The notes under the pieces were generated by a model. The model was not told the origin of the DNA, made no database searches, and saw nothing but the letters and a program-made list of their open reading frames with translations. The position numbers were made by a program, and so were the translations under genes. Below are positions 51,165 to 60,958 of a stretch of DNA of 64,000 bases, in pieces (positions within the stretch are counted from its first letter, which is position 1; every line of letters starts with the position of its first letter). The DNA comes from Limosilactobacillus oris (GTDB taxonomy: Bacteria > Bacillota > Bacilli > Lactobacillales > Lactobacillaceae), in contig NZ_CP104398.1 of NCBI RefSeq assembly GCF_025311495.1, forward strand, positions 930,001-994,000, given 5' to 3'.

Positions 51165-51824
51165 TTATTCTTTCTTCACCTCGGCAGTCACCACTTGGCC
51201 CAGTTTCTGCCAGTCTGCCTGCACGGTTGGCAGGAGCCGTCGGGCATACAGAATTGCGGCCGGGTGGTACATCGGCACTAGGGTGTAATCGTCAGTCGAC
51301 CACTGGTAGCCCTTGCCGTCCGAAGCCGCCTGCTGAATCGGCCGCATCAGCTTTTGCCCGTGCAATCCACCGATGTTGGCGGTCGGTCCCAGCAAGCGTT
51401 GCAGGGCCGTATTACCAAGCGGCACGATAATCCGCGGCGCAACCGTTGCCAGCTCCCAGTCAAACAGCGGTGCAAATGCCAGCACCTCTTTTTTCGTCGG
51501 TGTCCGGTTCGGCCGCTTCTCAACCAGCTCGCCGGTTTTCTTGTCCCGCACCTGTTTAATGGAGTACGGTCGCTGGCGGACAACACTGGTGATGTAGGTA
51601 TTCTCCCGCGAATAGCCGATCGAGTTGAGGAGCTTCATCAGTTTCTGCCCCGAGGCACCAGAGAACGGAATATTAACCTGTTCCTCATGCCGGCCCGGCG
51701 CTTCACCGACCAGCATTATGTCTGGGTGCAGCGGTCCCTGCCCAGGGGTAAAACCCGCCAGATGACGGCCAGCAGTCCGTTCCCGAACCTGTTTCAGTAG
51801 CTCTTGGGGGTATTTAATTATCAC
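51165..51824 (-). CDS. Uracil-DNA glycosylase, family-4-like, without cysteines
   Basis: 219 residues. GEAPGRHEEQVNIPFSGASG (about 40-59) is the uracil-binding and catalytic region of family 4 enzymes, and MYHPAA (near 189) is the second motif. Family 4 enzymes normally hold a 4Fe-4S cluster on four cysteines, but this protein has none: the position usually VRCRP reads VVRQRP. So it is a cluster-less variant. Starts with GTG and GGTGAG 5 bp upstream. Twenty-four bp after the ThrE gene, so likely co-transcribed. Confidence 0.85.
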   Translation of the reverse strand: MIIKYPQELLKQVRERTAGRHLAGFTPGQGPLHPDIMLVGEAPGRHEEQVNIPFSGASGQKLMKLLNSIGYSRENTYITSVVRQRPYSIKQVRDKKTGELVEKRPNRTPTKKEVLAFAPLFDWELATVAPRIIVPLGNTALQRLLGPTANIGGLHGQKLMRPIQQAASDGKGYQWSTDDYTLVPMYHPAAILYARRLLPTVQADWQKLGQVVTAEVKKE

Positions 51825-51848
51825 TCTAGCTCACCTTGTTTCACCATT

Positions 51849-53216
51849 CTAGCCATTATGCCGCCATTTCGTATCCGTGATAATTCGGGCGGTGATTAGC
51901 CCCAGCGGAAGGAAAATCACGATCAGCAGTGCCTTAGTCAGCCAGAGGGCCCCCACGCTAATGGAGGTTAGGCCGATATTATACATCGCCCGGTACATGT
52001 ACAGCCCCGGCACCATGATGACAATCGACGGTACGGTAATCGAAATCTGCGGGTAGCGGACCTTACGTTTAACAATCCAGGCTAACAGCCCCGCAATCAT
52101 CGCCCCGACAAAGGCCGCTGGTCCCGCCGGAATCTGGGCTAGGTCGACCAGCTCTAGGCGGGTCGTGTTGGCCACCGCGCCAATCAAACCGGCTAGGGCC
52201 GCCATCTTGGGGGTACTGTTAAACATAATTGAGAAACCGAAGACCCCGCAAAAGCTGGCCGGCAAGCGCAACAGCATGTAGACCAGCGGGGTCAGCGCCA
52301 GGTGGGGAAAGTTCTCTGGCCGGAGGTTTACCGCCATCGCCACTACCCAGCCGACCAGGGTTGCCACGACAACAATCAACGCGGCGTATGCCAACCGTTC
52401 AAGGCCCGACCGCATATCGAGCTTAGACAGGTCCAGGCCGCTGGTAATGAAGGGAAAGCCGGGGATGACGAAGAGCATCGCCCCAATATAGCCGGCCTCA
52501 TGGCGGGAACTAACGTGGAAACCGAATTGCAAGACTGTCAGCGCCAGCAAGTAGCTCAGGCAGGCCACCGCGACCGCGACCCCGATTCCAGCAAACATGG
52601 TGATGTGCCGGTCGCTCATCTTCCGCCGGACGTAATTTCCCAGGCCGGCCCCGATAAAGCTGCAAATCATCTCGACCGGGCCGCCACCGAGGAGAAAAAC
52701 GAAGGCGCTGCAAGCCAGTGCCGCCGCTAATCCCACCTGGTAGGGAGCATATTTCCCCCGCGAATGGGTAATATTTTCCAGCCGGGCATGAATATCACCA
52801 ATGGTCATCGTGTCGCCGTGTTCATCGAAGTCCTGAACAAACTGTTCCATATATGACAGCTTCGTCGTGTTAACCCCGGTCGTCGGCAACGACAGAGCCT
52901 GCGTGTAACTATGATGGGCGTCCATGCAGGTATACTCCAGGGACACCAGACCAATATCGACCGAACAGGTCATCTTTAATTTGCGGGCAATAATGTTCAT
53001 TGAATCACGAACTCGCCAGGCTCCGGTCCCGTACGACAGCATCATCAAGCCAATCCGACCCACAATGGCAGCCCGTTCGACCAGGTTGGCCTCGCTTGCC
53101 GGGGTAAAATTATCGTTGGTAAAGAAATCGTGCCAAGGAATGGCCATATGGTGCTTGTTGGATAAGTGGGGTGTTGGTTGAAATTCGTCTGACAGCAACT
53201 CGTCTTCCTTGCTCAT
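51849..53216 (-). CDS. Threonine/serine exporter ThrE-family protein
   Basis: 455 residues. An N-terminal soluble domain (about 45-165: ERAAIVGRIGLMMLSYGTGAW) followed by about ten helices in two halves joins the ThrE N-domain (DUF1212) with the DUF3815 C-part in one chain. Exports small amino acids in known members. GGAGGG lies 11 bp before ATG. First gene of a likely pair with the UDG gene. Confidence 0.88.
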   Translation of the reverse strand: MSKEDELLSDEFQPTPHLSNKHHMAIPWHDFFTNDNFTPASEANLVERAAIVGRIGLMMLSYGTGAWRVRDSMNIIARKLKMTCSVDIGLVSLEYTCMDAHHSYTQALSLPTTGVNTTKLSYMEQFVQDFDEHGDTMTIGDIHARLENITHSRGKYAPYQVGLAAALACSAFVFLLGGGPVEMICSFIGAGLGNYVRRKMSDRHITMFAGIGVAVAVACLSYLLALTVLQFGFHVSSRHEAGYIGAMLFVIPGFPFITSGLDLSKLDMRSGLERLAYAALIVVVATLVGWVVAMAVNLRPENFPHLALTPLVYMLLRLPASFCGVFGFSIMFNSTPKMAALAGLIGAVANTTRLELVDLAQIPAGPAAFVGAMIAGLLAWIVKRKVRYPQISITVPSIVIMVPGLYMYRAMYNIGLTSISVGALWLTKALLIVIFLPLGLITARIITDTKWRHNG

Positions 53217-53300
53217 AAAAAGCGTTCCCTCCGCTAATGTAATTGTCCTCTATCATTCACAATTATCATTATACGTCCCTTGTCAACTTTGCTTAGAAAA

Positions 53301-54179
53301 TCACTTGAGTTCTTTGAGACGGTCAACGAGGGTTTCCTCTTCTGGACTGAGGACGTACCCCTCCCGAACCGCCACGGAAATCGTAAAGCTGACTGGGATC
53401 GGGTCCTGGATGTCAAGGGCAACGATCCCTGGTTCGTTTTGAATGGCGTTTTTAACCATCAGGCTGATGCCAAAGTCTTGGCGGACCAGCTCCTTGATCC
53501 AGGAAATGTCCGGCATCCGGTAGGCAACCATCTGGGGCTTGATCCCGGCATAGGTACAGTAGGCCTGCAAGGCGGCGTAGTGGACGTACTGGTGGTCAAA
53601 GTTGACAAAGCGTTCGTCCGCCAGCTCCTTAAAGGAAACCGCCCCGCGTTTAGCCAGGGGATGGTGGTCACTAACAATAATGTTAAACGGCAGGCTCGTC
53701 ACCAGGTGGGCATAAATCCCCGGTTCATCAATTAGGTTGTTAGAACCGAGTACCGCAATGTCGATTTTACCGTCTTGAAGTTGTTTAAGGAGGTCGTGGG
53801 AGCCAACCGAAACGATTTTTAACCGCTGCAGCAGGTCATCGGGCAGACTCTCCACCAGTTGGGAAATTGCCATTTTCCCGATGATTGGCGGCAGGCCAAA
53901 GCGAATCTGCCGCTTATTGGCCCGGCTAATTTCCTGGTGGGCCAGGTCAATTTTCTTGTTAATCAGCTTGGCATTTTCGAAAAGCATCATCCCGCTGCGG
54001 GTGACCATCTCGTCCCGGTGAACCCGGTCCTTTCGAATCAGCTGGGTATTGAATTCACGTTCCAGCCGTTGGATCGACTGGGTGATCGTCGGTTGGGAAA
54101 CTTTAAACAGCTTGGCCACCTGGGTATAGTTTTTATATTTAACCAGTGCCACAAAGTACTGGAGATCACGGGTATTCAT
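53301..54179 (-). CDS. LysR-family transcriptional regulator
   Basis: 292 residues. The N-terminal helix-turn-helix reads RDLQYFVALVKYKNYTQVAKLFKVSQPTITQSIQRLE, then the usual two-part effector domain. GGGG lies 9 bp before ATG 54179; the longer frame starts inside the divergent spacing. It resembles MleR/CitR-type regulators of organic acid genes in general build, and lies next to the fumarase and citrate-lyase genes. That link is inferred from position. Divergent from an AraC-family gene. Confidence 0.87.
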   Translation of the reverse strand: MNTRDLQYFVALVKYKNYTQVAKLFKVSQPTITQSIQRLEREFNTQLIRKDRVHRDEMVTRSGMMLFENAKLINKKIDLAHQEISRANKRQIRFGLPPIIGKMAISQLVESLPDDLLQRLKIVSVGSHDLLKQLQDGKIDIAVLGSNNLIDEPGIYAHLVTSLPFNIIVSDHHPLAKRGAVSFKELADERFVNFDHQYVHYAALQAYCTYAGIKPQMVAYRMPDISWIKELVRQDFGISLMVKNAIQNEPGIVALDIQDPIPVSFTISVAVREGYVLSPEEETLVDRLKELK

Positions 54180-54302
54180 TGTTCTCATCCCCTTTACGCT
54201 AACAATCTTACGCCAAAAGCGCTGGAAAAGAAAAGGAAAAATCATAATTCGCCGTTAGGGGGTGGAGTGGCTTATAATTAAGGTGAAAGGAGGTCCGCGG
54301 GT

Positions 54303-55301
54303 ATGGCCCTATCCCAACCAATTTCTGACTACTTCGACCAGCTGATCTATGCGATCGGTAACTATCACTACAACTGGCATCCCAGCTGCGAACTGTTGAT
54401 GGTAATCCAGGGGCGGTTAACTATCAACGTCGAGGGTTACCAGTTCCAACTGGCGCCCCATGATTTGATCCTGGTAAACGCCAACCAGGGGCACGCTACT
54501 CTGGCGGCAGTTCCCGACACGGTGGCAATCCGCACCCACATTGACCCCCGCTTTTACCAGGAGCAGGGAGTCCAGCTAAATCAGGGCGAATTCCGCCTGA
54601 ACTCCGCGCTAGTGCCCCACCATCCCCTTTATTCGCGGCTACGGCAGGCGATCGCCCGGATGGATCTGGCAGCCAACCCTTTTGAGAAAAACAGTGCCGC
54701 GTTCGCGCTCACCAGCTTATTGTATGACAACTTTTTTGTTCCAGCTGCCCACGATCGCCTACCCCACCAGCAGCGCAGCGCCCAGTTTACCCAGTTAGCG
54801 AAGGAAATCCAGCTCCACTACCAAGAACCCCTTAGCCTTGGCCAGCTCGCTGACCAAGTTGGCTACTCCAAGCCTTACTTTTCCAAGAGTTTCAAGCAAC
54901 ACTTCGGGATCGGCTTCTATGAATATCTGACCCGCGAACGGCTCCAGCACGCCCTCAGTGAACTAAACACTTCTTCGGCTAAGATCAGCACGATTGCCCT
55001 CGCCAACGGCTTTACCGAGATCAAGTCCTTCAACCTCGCCTTCAAAAAGCACTTTGGAATTACCCCCTCTGCCTACCAGGCCAAGTTTTCGCCCCAGCTT
55101 AAAACGGTCGACGTCCGCTTCCAGCAGGCCCTTTCCGCGGAGCAAACCGCGGCTGCTAAGCAGGAACTCCGCCAGCTTTTGGCTCCCAGCCCCAGAGAAG
55201 CAGCTGTTCCGGCCTGTGACGATTGCACCTTCAAGCAGGATGGTCTGCGCTATCACCAGCTCAAGGCCGAATTGCAAAAGCTGCTCGATGATAAAAAATG
55301 A
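54303..55301 (+). CDS. AraC-family transcriptional regulator
   Basis: 332 residues. An N-terminal cupin-like sensor domain (about 20-95: HPSCELLMVIQGRLTINVEGY, HDLILVNANQGH) and the double helix-turn-helix (about 160-260) with YSKPYFSKSFKQHFGIGFYEYL and KHFGITPSAYQAKF are clear. About 70 extra residues follow, with a CDDC pair. GGAGG lies 9 bp before ATG. Upstream of a fumarase-type operon but separated by a terminator, so control of that operon is inferred. Confidence 0.88.
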   Translation: MALSQPISDYFDQLIYAIGNYHYNWHPSCELLMVIQGRLTINVEGYQFQLAPHDLILVNANQGHATLAAVPDTVAIRTHIDPRFYQEQGVQLNQGEFRLNSALVPHHPLYSRLRQAIARMDLAANPFEKNSAAFALTSLLYDNFFVPAAHDRLPHQQRSAQFTQLAKEIQLHYQEPLSLGQLADQVGYSKPYFSKSFKQHFGIGFYEYLTRERLQHALSELNTSSAKISTIALANGFTEIKSFNLAFKKHFGITPSAYQAKFSPQLKTVDVRFQQALSAEQTAAAKQELRQLLAPSPREAAVPACDDCTFKQDGLRYHQLKAELQKLLDDKK

Positions 55302-55345
55302 CTTACCAAGTTATTGACCCGTTCAATTAACAATTAAATCTCCCC

Positions 55346-55391
55346 GGCCTAGCGGTTGACCGATTCACGGTCAGGCTGCTAGGCCTTTTTT
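55346..55391 (+). terminator. Terminator after the AraC gene
   Basis: GGCCTAGC...GCTAGGCC stem with an inner GACCG/CGGTC hairpin, followed by TTTTTT. Confidence 0.88.
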
Positions 55392-55526
55392 ATCCTCCGG
55401 GTTCGCCAAGACGGCCCTAGTTTCCCGCCTGTCCGCATTTGTACCGCCCCAAATTCATTAACGACCGCATAGCTAGTTTGTGGCGGCTGGCACATAATGG
55501 GAGCTGAAATTAAGGAGGGAATTCTT

Positions 55527-56447
55527 ATGCAGTATACCTATACCGAACCAATGCTAAGCAAGAAGGGCGCCCAGCTGCGCAATCTGCTGGTTAAATACCT
55601 TGACATCTTTAGCCACCGGCTCCCCGATGACGTTACCAAAAAATTAGTCGAGTATTCTAAGATTGAGGTCGATCCACTGCAAAAGATCGTTTACGACACG
55701 ATGATGGAGAACCAGCGGCTAGCGGCCGAAGCGGACGTGCCGAGTTGCCAGGATACCGGGACCCTGCAATTCTTCGTCAAGGTCGGCACCAAGTTTCCAC
55801 TGATTGACGAACTGAACGAAATCCTAGTTGACGCGACCTACCAGGCAACCAAAATTGCCCCACTGCGGACCAACGCCGTTCAGACCTTTGACGAATACAA
55901 CACCAACATCAACATTGGGGATGGAATCCCAGGGATTTTCACCCAATTGGTTCCCCACAGTTCCGACATTGAGATTTACCCTTACATGGCCGGTGGGGGC
56001 TGTACCCTGCCCGGGGTCGCTAAGGTCTTAATGCCCGGCGAAGGCTACGAAGGGGTCACCCGCTTTGTCATGGACCGGATGACAACCTACGGGGTTAATG
56101 CCTGCCCGCCACTGCTCGTTGGGGTCGGAATCGGGACCTCCGTTGAAACCGCCGCGATGAACTCCAAGCTGGCCCTGCTCCGACGGGTTGACTCATACAG
56201 CACCAATAAGCGGGCTGCCAAGATGGAACACCTGCTGGAAGACGGGATTAATGCGATTGGCCTGGGTCCCCAGGGCTTCGGCGGCAAGAAATCCGTTATG
56301 GGCGTCAACATCATTAATACTGCCCGCCACCCATCGGTAATTGGGGTTGGGGTCAGCACCGGTTGCTGGTCTCACCGGCGGGGCTTGATCAAGCTCGACC
56401 AAGATTTAAACTACGAACTACCAATGAACAAGGGAGTTGAACTATAA
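55527..56447 (+). CDS. ttdA: Class I fumarase / L(+)-tartrate dehydratase, alpha subunit
   Basis: 306 residues. Iron-sulfur hydro-lyase subunit. The three cluster cysteines are in SCQDTGT (near 73), AGGGCTLPG (near 158) and STGCWSHRRG (near 282). AAGGAGG precedes ATG 55527. It hydrates fumarate to malate or dehydrates tartrate; the two activities cannot be told apart here. With the citrate-lyase genes alongside, conversion of malate to fumarate is the more likely role. Starts the ttdAB pair, stop just 1 bp before the beta subunit. Confidence 0.88.
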   Translation: MQYTYTEPMLSKKGAQLRNLLVKYLDIFSHRLPDDVTKKLVEYSKIEVDPLQKIVYDTMMENQRLAAEADVPSCQDTGTLQFFVKVGTKFPLIDELNEILVDATYQATKIAPLRTNAVQTFDEYNTNINIGDGIPGIFTQLVPHSSDIEIYPYMAGGGCTLPGVAKVLMPGEGYEGVTRFVMDRMTTYGVNACPPLLVGVGIGTSVETAAMNSKLALLRRVDSYSTNKRAAKMEHLLEDGINAIGLGPQGFGGKKSVMGVNIINTARHPSVIGVGVSTGCWSHRRGLIKLDQDLNYELPMNKGVEL

Positions 56448-56448
56448 A

Positions 56449-57060
56449 ATGAAGACCTATCATTTAACCACACCAATTTCCGCTGACGATATTAAGGACA
56501 TTCGGATTGGCGACATTGTCTACCTTACCGGGACAATGGTTACCTGCCGGGATGACGGTCACCGGCGGGTCGTCAAGGAGGGCCTGGAGATGCCCGTGGA
56601 CGTCAAAGACAAGGCAATCCTCCACGCCGGACCGATCATCAAATACCTGCCTAACAACCATTACAAGATGGTTGCCGTTGGACCCACGACCTCTATGCGG
56701 ATGGAAATGTTTGAAGAAGAGTTCGTTCACAAGACCGGCGTCCGCCTAATCATTGGTAAGGGTAGCATGGGTCCGGGAACCGCACGGGCCTGCAAGAATG
56801 ACAAGGCCCTCCAGCTAGTTTACCCAGCCGGAAACGCCGTCTACGCTGCCAAGCACGTGGAAAAAATTGTTGACGCCAAGTGGACTGACCTGGGGATGCC
56901 AGAAACGCTCTGGGTATGCAAGGTCAAAGACTTCGGTCCCCTGATCGTCACGATTGACACGAATGGCGACAACTTCTTTGACGCCAAGAAGGCCGAGTTT
57001 AACCGGCGCAAGGAAGAACAGATCAAGAAAATTAGTGAACAGGTCCAATTTATTAAGTAG
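56449..57060 (+). CDS. ttdB: Class I fumarase / L(+)-tartrate dehydratase, beta subunit
   Basis: 203 residues, the C-terminal swivel domain of class I fumarases in a separate chain. Visible: TGTMVTCRDDGHRR, HAGPIIKYLPN, GPTTSMRMEM and IGKGSMGPGTA, the substrate-binding segments. Partner of the preceding subunit in an alpha2beta2 complex. Starts 2 bp after ttdA, with GGGAG 12 bp upstream. A shared terminator follows at 57093. Confidence 0.88.
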   Translation: MKTYHLTTPISADDIKDIRIGDIVYLTGTMVTCRDDGHRRVVKEGLEMPVDVKDKAILHAGPIIKYLPNNHYKMVAVGPTTSMRMEMFEEEFVHKTGVRLIIGKGSMGPGTARACKNDKALQLVYPAGNAVYAAKHVEKIVDAKWTDLGMPETLWVCKVKDFGPLIVTIDTNGDNFFDAKKAEFNRRKEEQIKKISEQVQFIK

Positions 57061-57092
57061 GAAGTGTGAACCAGCTCCTGGGTAAAAAGTAT

Positions 57093-57128
57093 AAAAGGCA
57101 CAAACTCGCAACCGAATCTGTGCCTTTT
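57093..57128. terminator. Bidirectional terminator
   Basis: AAAAGGCACA with TGTGCCTTTT, 10-bp arms, T runs on both strands, between the convergent ttdB and hydrolase genes. Confidence 0.85.
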
Positions 57129-57129
57129 A

Positions 57130-57918
57130 TTAGTGTTCCTTCAAAAATTCCATCATCAGCTTATTAAAGGTCCCCGACTGCTCCGCCATCACCACGTGAC
57201 CAGACTGGTCAACCGCCTGGTGGCTGACGTACTTCGGATTAGCCGCCGCCATCACCTCGGCAAAGCGACCGTCAAAGTAAGGACTCTGATTAGCCGTCAC
57301 CAGGAGAAGCGGAGTCGAGGCAGCTTCAACCGCCGTCCGCCAATCCTTCTTCGCGTGGTCGTATAGCAAGGGCAAGTTGTCAGCCCGCACAAAGGGAAAC
57401 ATTTCCTTTTCTGGAGCCAGTTGGTTCAAGACCTGCTTAGGTACCCCGTTCAACGTTTCCCGGACATTACCATGCTCCTTGAGCTTGAGCCGGTAGGATG
57501 CCCGGGTGATGTCCATGTAGCCATAGGGCCATTTGGCTGTATTTAGCATCTTGGGCGACTGGTCAATCGCGATTGCCCCCCGGACCGGAAAATCCGGATA
57601 ATGCTGAAGAAAGCCGTATATTTCTGCCGCCCCCATCGAGTGCCCAATCAAAAACGGCCGTTCGATGTTCAAGCCAACTAGCAATTCATGGAGGTCATCA
57701 ATCAACCTGTCCACCGAAGCCAGGCCAGCGGTGTGTCCTGACGCGCCGTGGTTGCGTTGGTCATAACTCACCACCTGGTAACCGTTCGCCAGCAACTCGG
57801 GTACCTGGAGACACCAAATTTGCTGGTAGCCACCGAAACCATGGATGAGGACGACTGGCTGCCCCTGGCCCTGAATCCGATAATTTAACCGAACACCATC
57901 ACTCGTTTGAAAGTCCAT
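57130..57918 (-). CDS. Alpha/beta hydrolase
   Basis: 262 residues. HGFGGYQQIW (oxyanion, about 26), GHSMGAAEIYG (nucleophile Ser near 96), and DQSGHVVMAEQ (His near 244) form a complete triad. Esterase or C-C hydrolase; substrate unknown. Its start overlaps the 3' end of citXG by 20 bp, so it is the last gene of the citrate cluster transcript, but no role in citrate use is evident. Confidence 0.85.
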   Translation of the reverse strand: MDFQTSDGVRLNYRIQGQGQPVVLIHGFGGYQQIWCLQVPELLANGYQVVSYDQRNHGASGHTAGLASVDRLIDDLHELLVGLNIERPFLIGHSMGAAEIYGFLQHYPDFPVRGAIAIDQSPKMLNTAKWPYGYMDITRASYRLKLKEHGNVRETLNGVPKQVLNQLAPEKEMFPFVRADNLPLLYDHAKKDWRTAVEAASTPLLLVTANQSPYFDGRFAEVMAAANPKYVSHQAVDQSGHVVMAEQSGTFNKLMMEFLKEH

Positions 57919-59326
57919 CGGCCAGTTCCTCCTTTACTAAGGTCAAAAAGATCGTCACAATCAACAGGTCGGCGGTTCCGCCAAGGCTCAGGTGCTTAGC
58001 AGTAAACTCCTGCTCCAGCTGGGCCAACTTTCCCCGGCCCGCCGCGGTCGTGATCCCGCCCGCCGCCAGACATGCGTCCACCTGGGTGTTTTTCCATTCC
58101 AAAATGGCTGGGTCACCGGCCCGTTTCACCAGGGTGGAGTCCTCGGTGTAGCGGGCAAGGGCGAGCATCGTCTGGATAATCCGCCGGTTCCACTCGCCAG
58201 CGGTAGCAAGCATCGTCGGTAAGCCATGGTCAAATACCGTTGGGTAGCCGGCCTGGGCCTCGCCCCGAATTCCGGTCAAACCATACTGATGGTACTGGAG
58301 TTCCCCGGCCGTCTGCTGGTTCGTTGCCGCTTGTTTTTGCAAGTCATCCTGAACCAAGCCAACGAGGAGCTGTTTGACCGTTGCTTGGATATCTGCCAGG
58401 TCGACGCGACCATTCCGCCGCCAGCTATCTGCCACCGCCAAGGTTATAATGCCAAGGGAGAAGACGGCGCCCTTATGGGTATTCACGCCGTTTGTCGCCG
58501 CAAACATTGCCCGTTCGGCCCGCTTGCCAAGTTCACGGAGTTCCTTAAACATCAGCGGATAGTCGGCTGGGTGTTCGCTCAGGCCCAGTTCCGCAGCCTG
58601 TTCCAGGTAGCGGCGAAAACTCAGGGAGCTGTTGATGAATATAAAGACGCTCATGTCAGGATGAGCGCCGTGTTCCACCGGATCCACCAAGCCCGGCTTG
58701 GGCCATGCCACTACTTCGTACAAAAGTGATTGCTGGGCAAAGGCCACTAGGCGGTCACGCACCCGGCGCCGCTGCTCGGCCACCAGCGCCGCGCTAATCA
58801 AGCTGCTTACCGCCGCCTGCAATTCCGCCACCGTATGCCGCCGGGACCGCCCGCATTCTTTTGCCGGCCGACCGCAGACAAAGCACCGCCGCGCCGGCTG
58901 GCCACTGTCCGCCCGTGAAAGTGGGACAACCTGCCCAGCCCGCTGCACCAGAACATCCAAGTCAAAGAGGCGGTGGCTTGCTTGCCCCTCCTCAAAGCGG
59001 GTCGTCTGTGCCTTCACGTCCTGGGGAACTGCTTTGACCAGGTAGAAGCGTTCGGGACCGGTCCCGGCGTCCAGCCACTCCGTATCCTGGTAAAAGAGCT
59101 GACCAGCGGTGAGCCAATCCCGTTCCAAGGCCAGCAGTTCCGTTGTGAAGAAGCGCTGAATGGCCCGGTTATTTTTGATGGGTCCCGGAATATTGAGTTT
59201 GGCCGCCACCACCGTCATACCGGGGTGGGCCGCTACCAGCCGTTGTTGAAGGGCTGCTCGCCGATCCTTATTTGCCAACACCGCTGGAATATCCTGGGGC
59301 TGGCCCGTTGCAAAAATGTTTGTCAT
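57899..59326 (-). CDS. citXG: Fused CitX-CitG, citrate lyase prosthetic group synthesis
   Basis: 475 residues. The first half is CitX, which attaches the prosthetic group to CitD (ASHRLFDLDVLV near 117, close to the G-x-R-L-x-D-x-D-V pattern). From about 185 the rest is CitG, which makes triphosphoribosyl-dephospho-CoA: KPGLVDPVEHGAHPDMSVF and TNGVNTHKGAVFSLG are its conserved blocks. Fusion is known in some lactic acid bacteria. AAAGGAG precedes ATG. A hairpin separates it from citF, so its amount may be lower than that of citCDEF. Confidence 0.92.
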   Translation of the reverse strand: MTNIFATGQPQDIPAVLANKDRRAALQQRLVAAHPGMTVVAAKLNIPGPIKNNRAIQRFFTTELLALERDWLTAGQLFYQDTEWLDAGTGPERFYLVKAVPQDVKAQTTRFEEGQASHRLFDLDVLVQRAGQVVPLSRADSGQPARRCFVCGRPAKECGRSRRHTVAELQAAVSSLISAALVAEQRRRVRDRLVAFAQQSLLYEVVAWPKPGLVDPVEHGAHPDMSVFIFINSSLSFRRYLEQAAELGLSEHPADYPLMFKELRELGKRAERAMFAATNGVNTHKGAVFSLGIITLAVADSWRRNGRVDLADIQATVKQLLVGLVQDDLQKQAATNQQTAGELQYHQYGLTGIRGEAQAGYPTVFDHGLPTMLATAGEWNRRIIQTMLALARYTEDSTLVKRAGDPAILEWKNTQVDACLAAGGITTAAGRGKLAQLEQEFTAKHLSLGGTADLLIVTIFLTLVKEELADGLSNE

Positions 59327-59367
59327 TGTAGGCTCCTTTCACGTTTGTGTATTCTACTATATGTATT

Positions 59368-59407
59368 ATAAAACGGGTGGGATTCCGTGTAACCTCACCC
59401 GTTTTAT
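59368..59407 (-). terminator. Hairpin between citF and citXG
   Basis: ATAAAACGGGTG with CACCCGTTTTAT, 12 bp, the minus-strand arm reading on into TTTTATAATAC. An intrinsic terminator within the cluster; the same stretch contains TATAAT, which might give citXG its own start. Confidence 0.75.
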
Positions 59408-59419
59408 CAATTCTTAAAA

Positions 59420-60958
59420 TTAGTCTTTAATCTGCTTTACTTCGTCAATCAAAGTTCCGTCACGGTATTCAACCAGGGCCACGGTTCGGTCAGTGTATTC
59501 GATTGGCTTTGGCTTGCCAACGATTCCTTCGGCCCTCTTTTGCAGTTCTTCGATTGAAACCAGCGGAATGCTTGGGGCCTTCTTGAAGGCTTCAATGAGG
59601 TCCTTCCGTGCTGGGTTAACGGCTACCCCAACTTCAGTAACCAGGACGTCAATGGATGAGCCTGGCGTAGTGATGGAGTTAACAGCGGGAACAACGGTGG
59701 CAATCCGGCCCCGGGTCAGTGGAGCAGAGATGATCGTCATCTTAGCGGTACCAGCGTCCTGGTGACCACCAACGGCACCCCGGATAACCCCGTTGGAACC
59801 AGTCAGCACGTTAACGTTGAACTTGGTGTCAATTTCCAGTGCAGACAGGATGGCAACATCCAGTTGGTCAACCATCGCACCCTTGTTGTCAGGGTCGGCG
59901 TACCAGGAACCGTCAATTTCGATTTGGCCAGGGTTGGACTTCATGCTGGAAGCGGCACCCTTGTCAAAGTCCTGGACGTCCATAACCTTCTTAACCAGGC
60001 CTTCTTCAAGCAGCTTGACGATTGGTGAAGTCGTTCCCCCACAAGTGAAGGCAGCCGTAACGTCGTTGTCCAGCATGGATTGACGCAGGTAACGGGTAAC
60101 GGCCAGTGAAGCACCACCAGTACCAGTCTGGAAGGAGAAACCGTTCTTGAAGTAAGGTGAGTTAACGATGACGTCGTTAACCATCTTGGCAATCTTCAAT
60201 TCCTTCGGGTCCTTAGTGAACCGGGTAGCCCCACTACCGATCCGGTCAGGGTCCCCAACCTTGTCAACCTTAACTACGTAGTCGACCTGGGTCTGCTTGA
60301 TGGAAGCAGGCGTGTTCGGGTAGTCGGCAATGGTGTCAGTCAGGAGAACCACCTTGTTAGCGTATTGGGCATCCACCAGGGCGTAACCAAGGGACCCAAG
60401 GGCGGAGTCACCTTCCATCCCGTTAGCGTTCCCCATCCGGTCAGAGTTTGGAACACCCAGGAAGGCCACGTCAATCTTGATGTTGCCGTTTTCGATGGAA
60501 CGCGCACGGTTACCGTGGGAACGGAAGATAACTGGGTTCTTCAACAAACCGTGGGAAACGGCTTCACCCAGGCTACCCCGCATTCCGGAGCTGGTAATGT
60601 TAGTGATGGTGCCGGCCTTGATGGCTTCAACCACCTTATCGTTCATTACACCGGTCAAAGAAGATGGTGCCAGGGTCAGGTCCTTGTAGCCCATCTGGAT
60701 GATCTTGTCCATGACCATGTTGAAGACATAGTCACCGTTCCGGAAGTGATGGTGGAATGAAATCGTCATTCCGTCCTTCAGGTTGTCCTTGATGACTTGG
60801 TCTAAGGAGTCGACCAGCTTGTCATCACCCTTGGTTACGCGAACATCATGGCCCGTGTAGTGAACCGTTGGGTGGCCAATTTCGGTAGTTTCAAATGGCT
60901 TGTAGTTAGTTGAGTTTAAGATTTCGTCTGAGATTTCACGACCGACACTATTTTTCAA
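59420..60958 (-). CDS. citF: Citrate lyase alpha subunit (citrate:acyl carrier protein transferase)
   Basis: 512 residues. It transfers the acetyl-ACP to citrate, making citryl-ACP. Visible: NSVGREI at the start, [13 protein letters not shown] (near 76), and a large CoA-transferase-like fold with [13 protein letters not shown] and [12 protein letters not shown] chose TTG 60958, 9 bp after GAGGAGG. This start lies inside the last codons of citE, an 11-bp overlap. GTG at 60967 is directly next to the site and so less likely. Confidence 0.93.
   Translation of the reverse strand: MKNSVGREISDEILNSTNYKPFETTEIGHPTVHYTGHDVRVTKGDDKLVDSLDQVIKDNLKDGMTISFHHHFRNGDYVFNMVMDKIIQMGYKDLTLAPSSLTGVMNDKVVEAIKAGTITNITSSGMRGSLGEAVSHGLLKNPVIFRSHGNRARSIENGNIKIDVAFLGVPNSDRMGNANGMEGDSALGSLGYALVDAQYANKVVLLTDTIADYPNTPASIKQTQVDYVVKVDKVGDPDRIGSGATRFTKDPKELKIAKMVNDVIVNSPYFKNGFSFQTGTGGASLAVTRYLRQSMLDNDVTAAFTCGGTTSPIVKLLEEGLVKKVMDVQDFDKGAASSMKSNPGQIEIDGSWYADPDNKGAMVDQLDVAILSALEIDTKFNVNVLTGSNGVIRGAVGGHQDAGTAKMTIISAPLTRGRIATVVPAVNSITTPGSSIDVLVTEVGVAVNPARKDLIEAFKKAPSIPLVSIEELQKRAEGIVGKPKPIEYTDRTVALVEYRDGTLIDEVKQIKD

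Noticed and set aside
57573-57848. Plus-strand frame within the alpha/beta hydrolase
   Set aside because: Antisense to a gene with a complete catalytic triad and low-complexity in composition.
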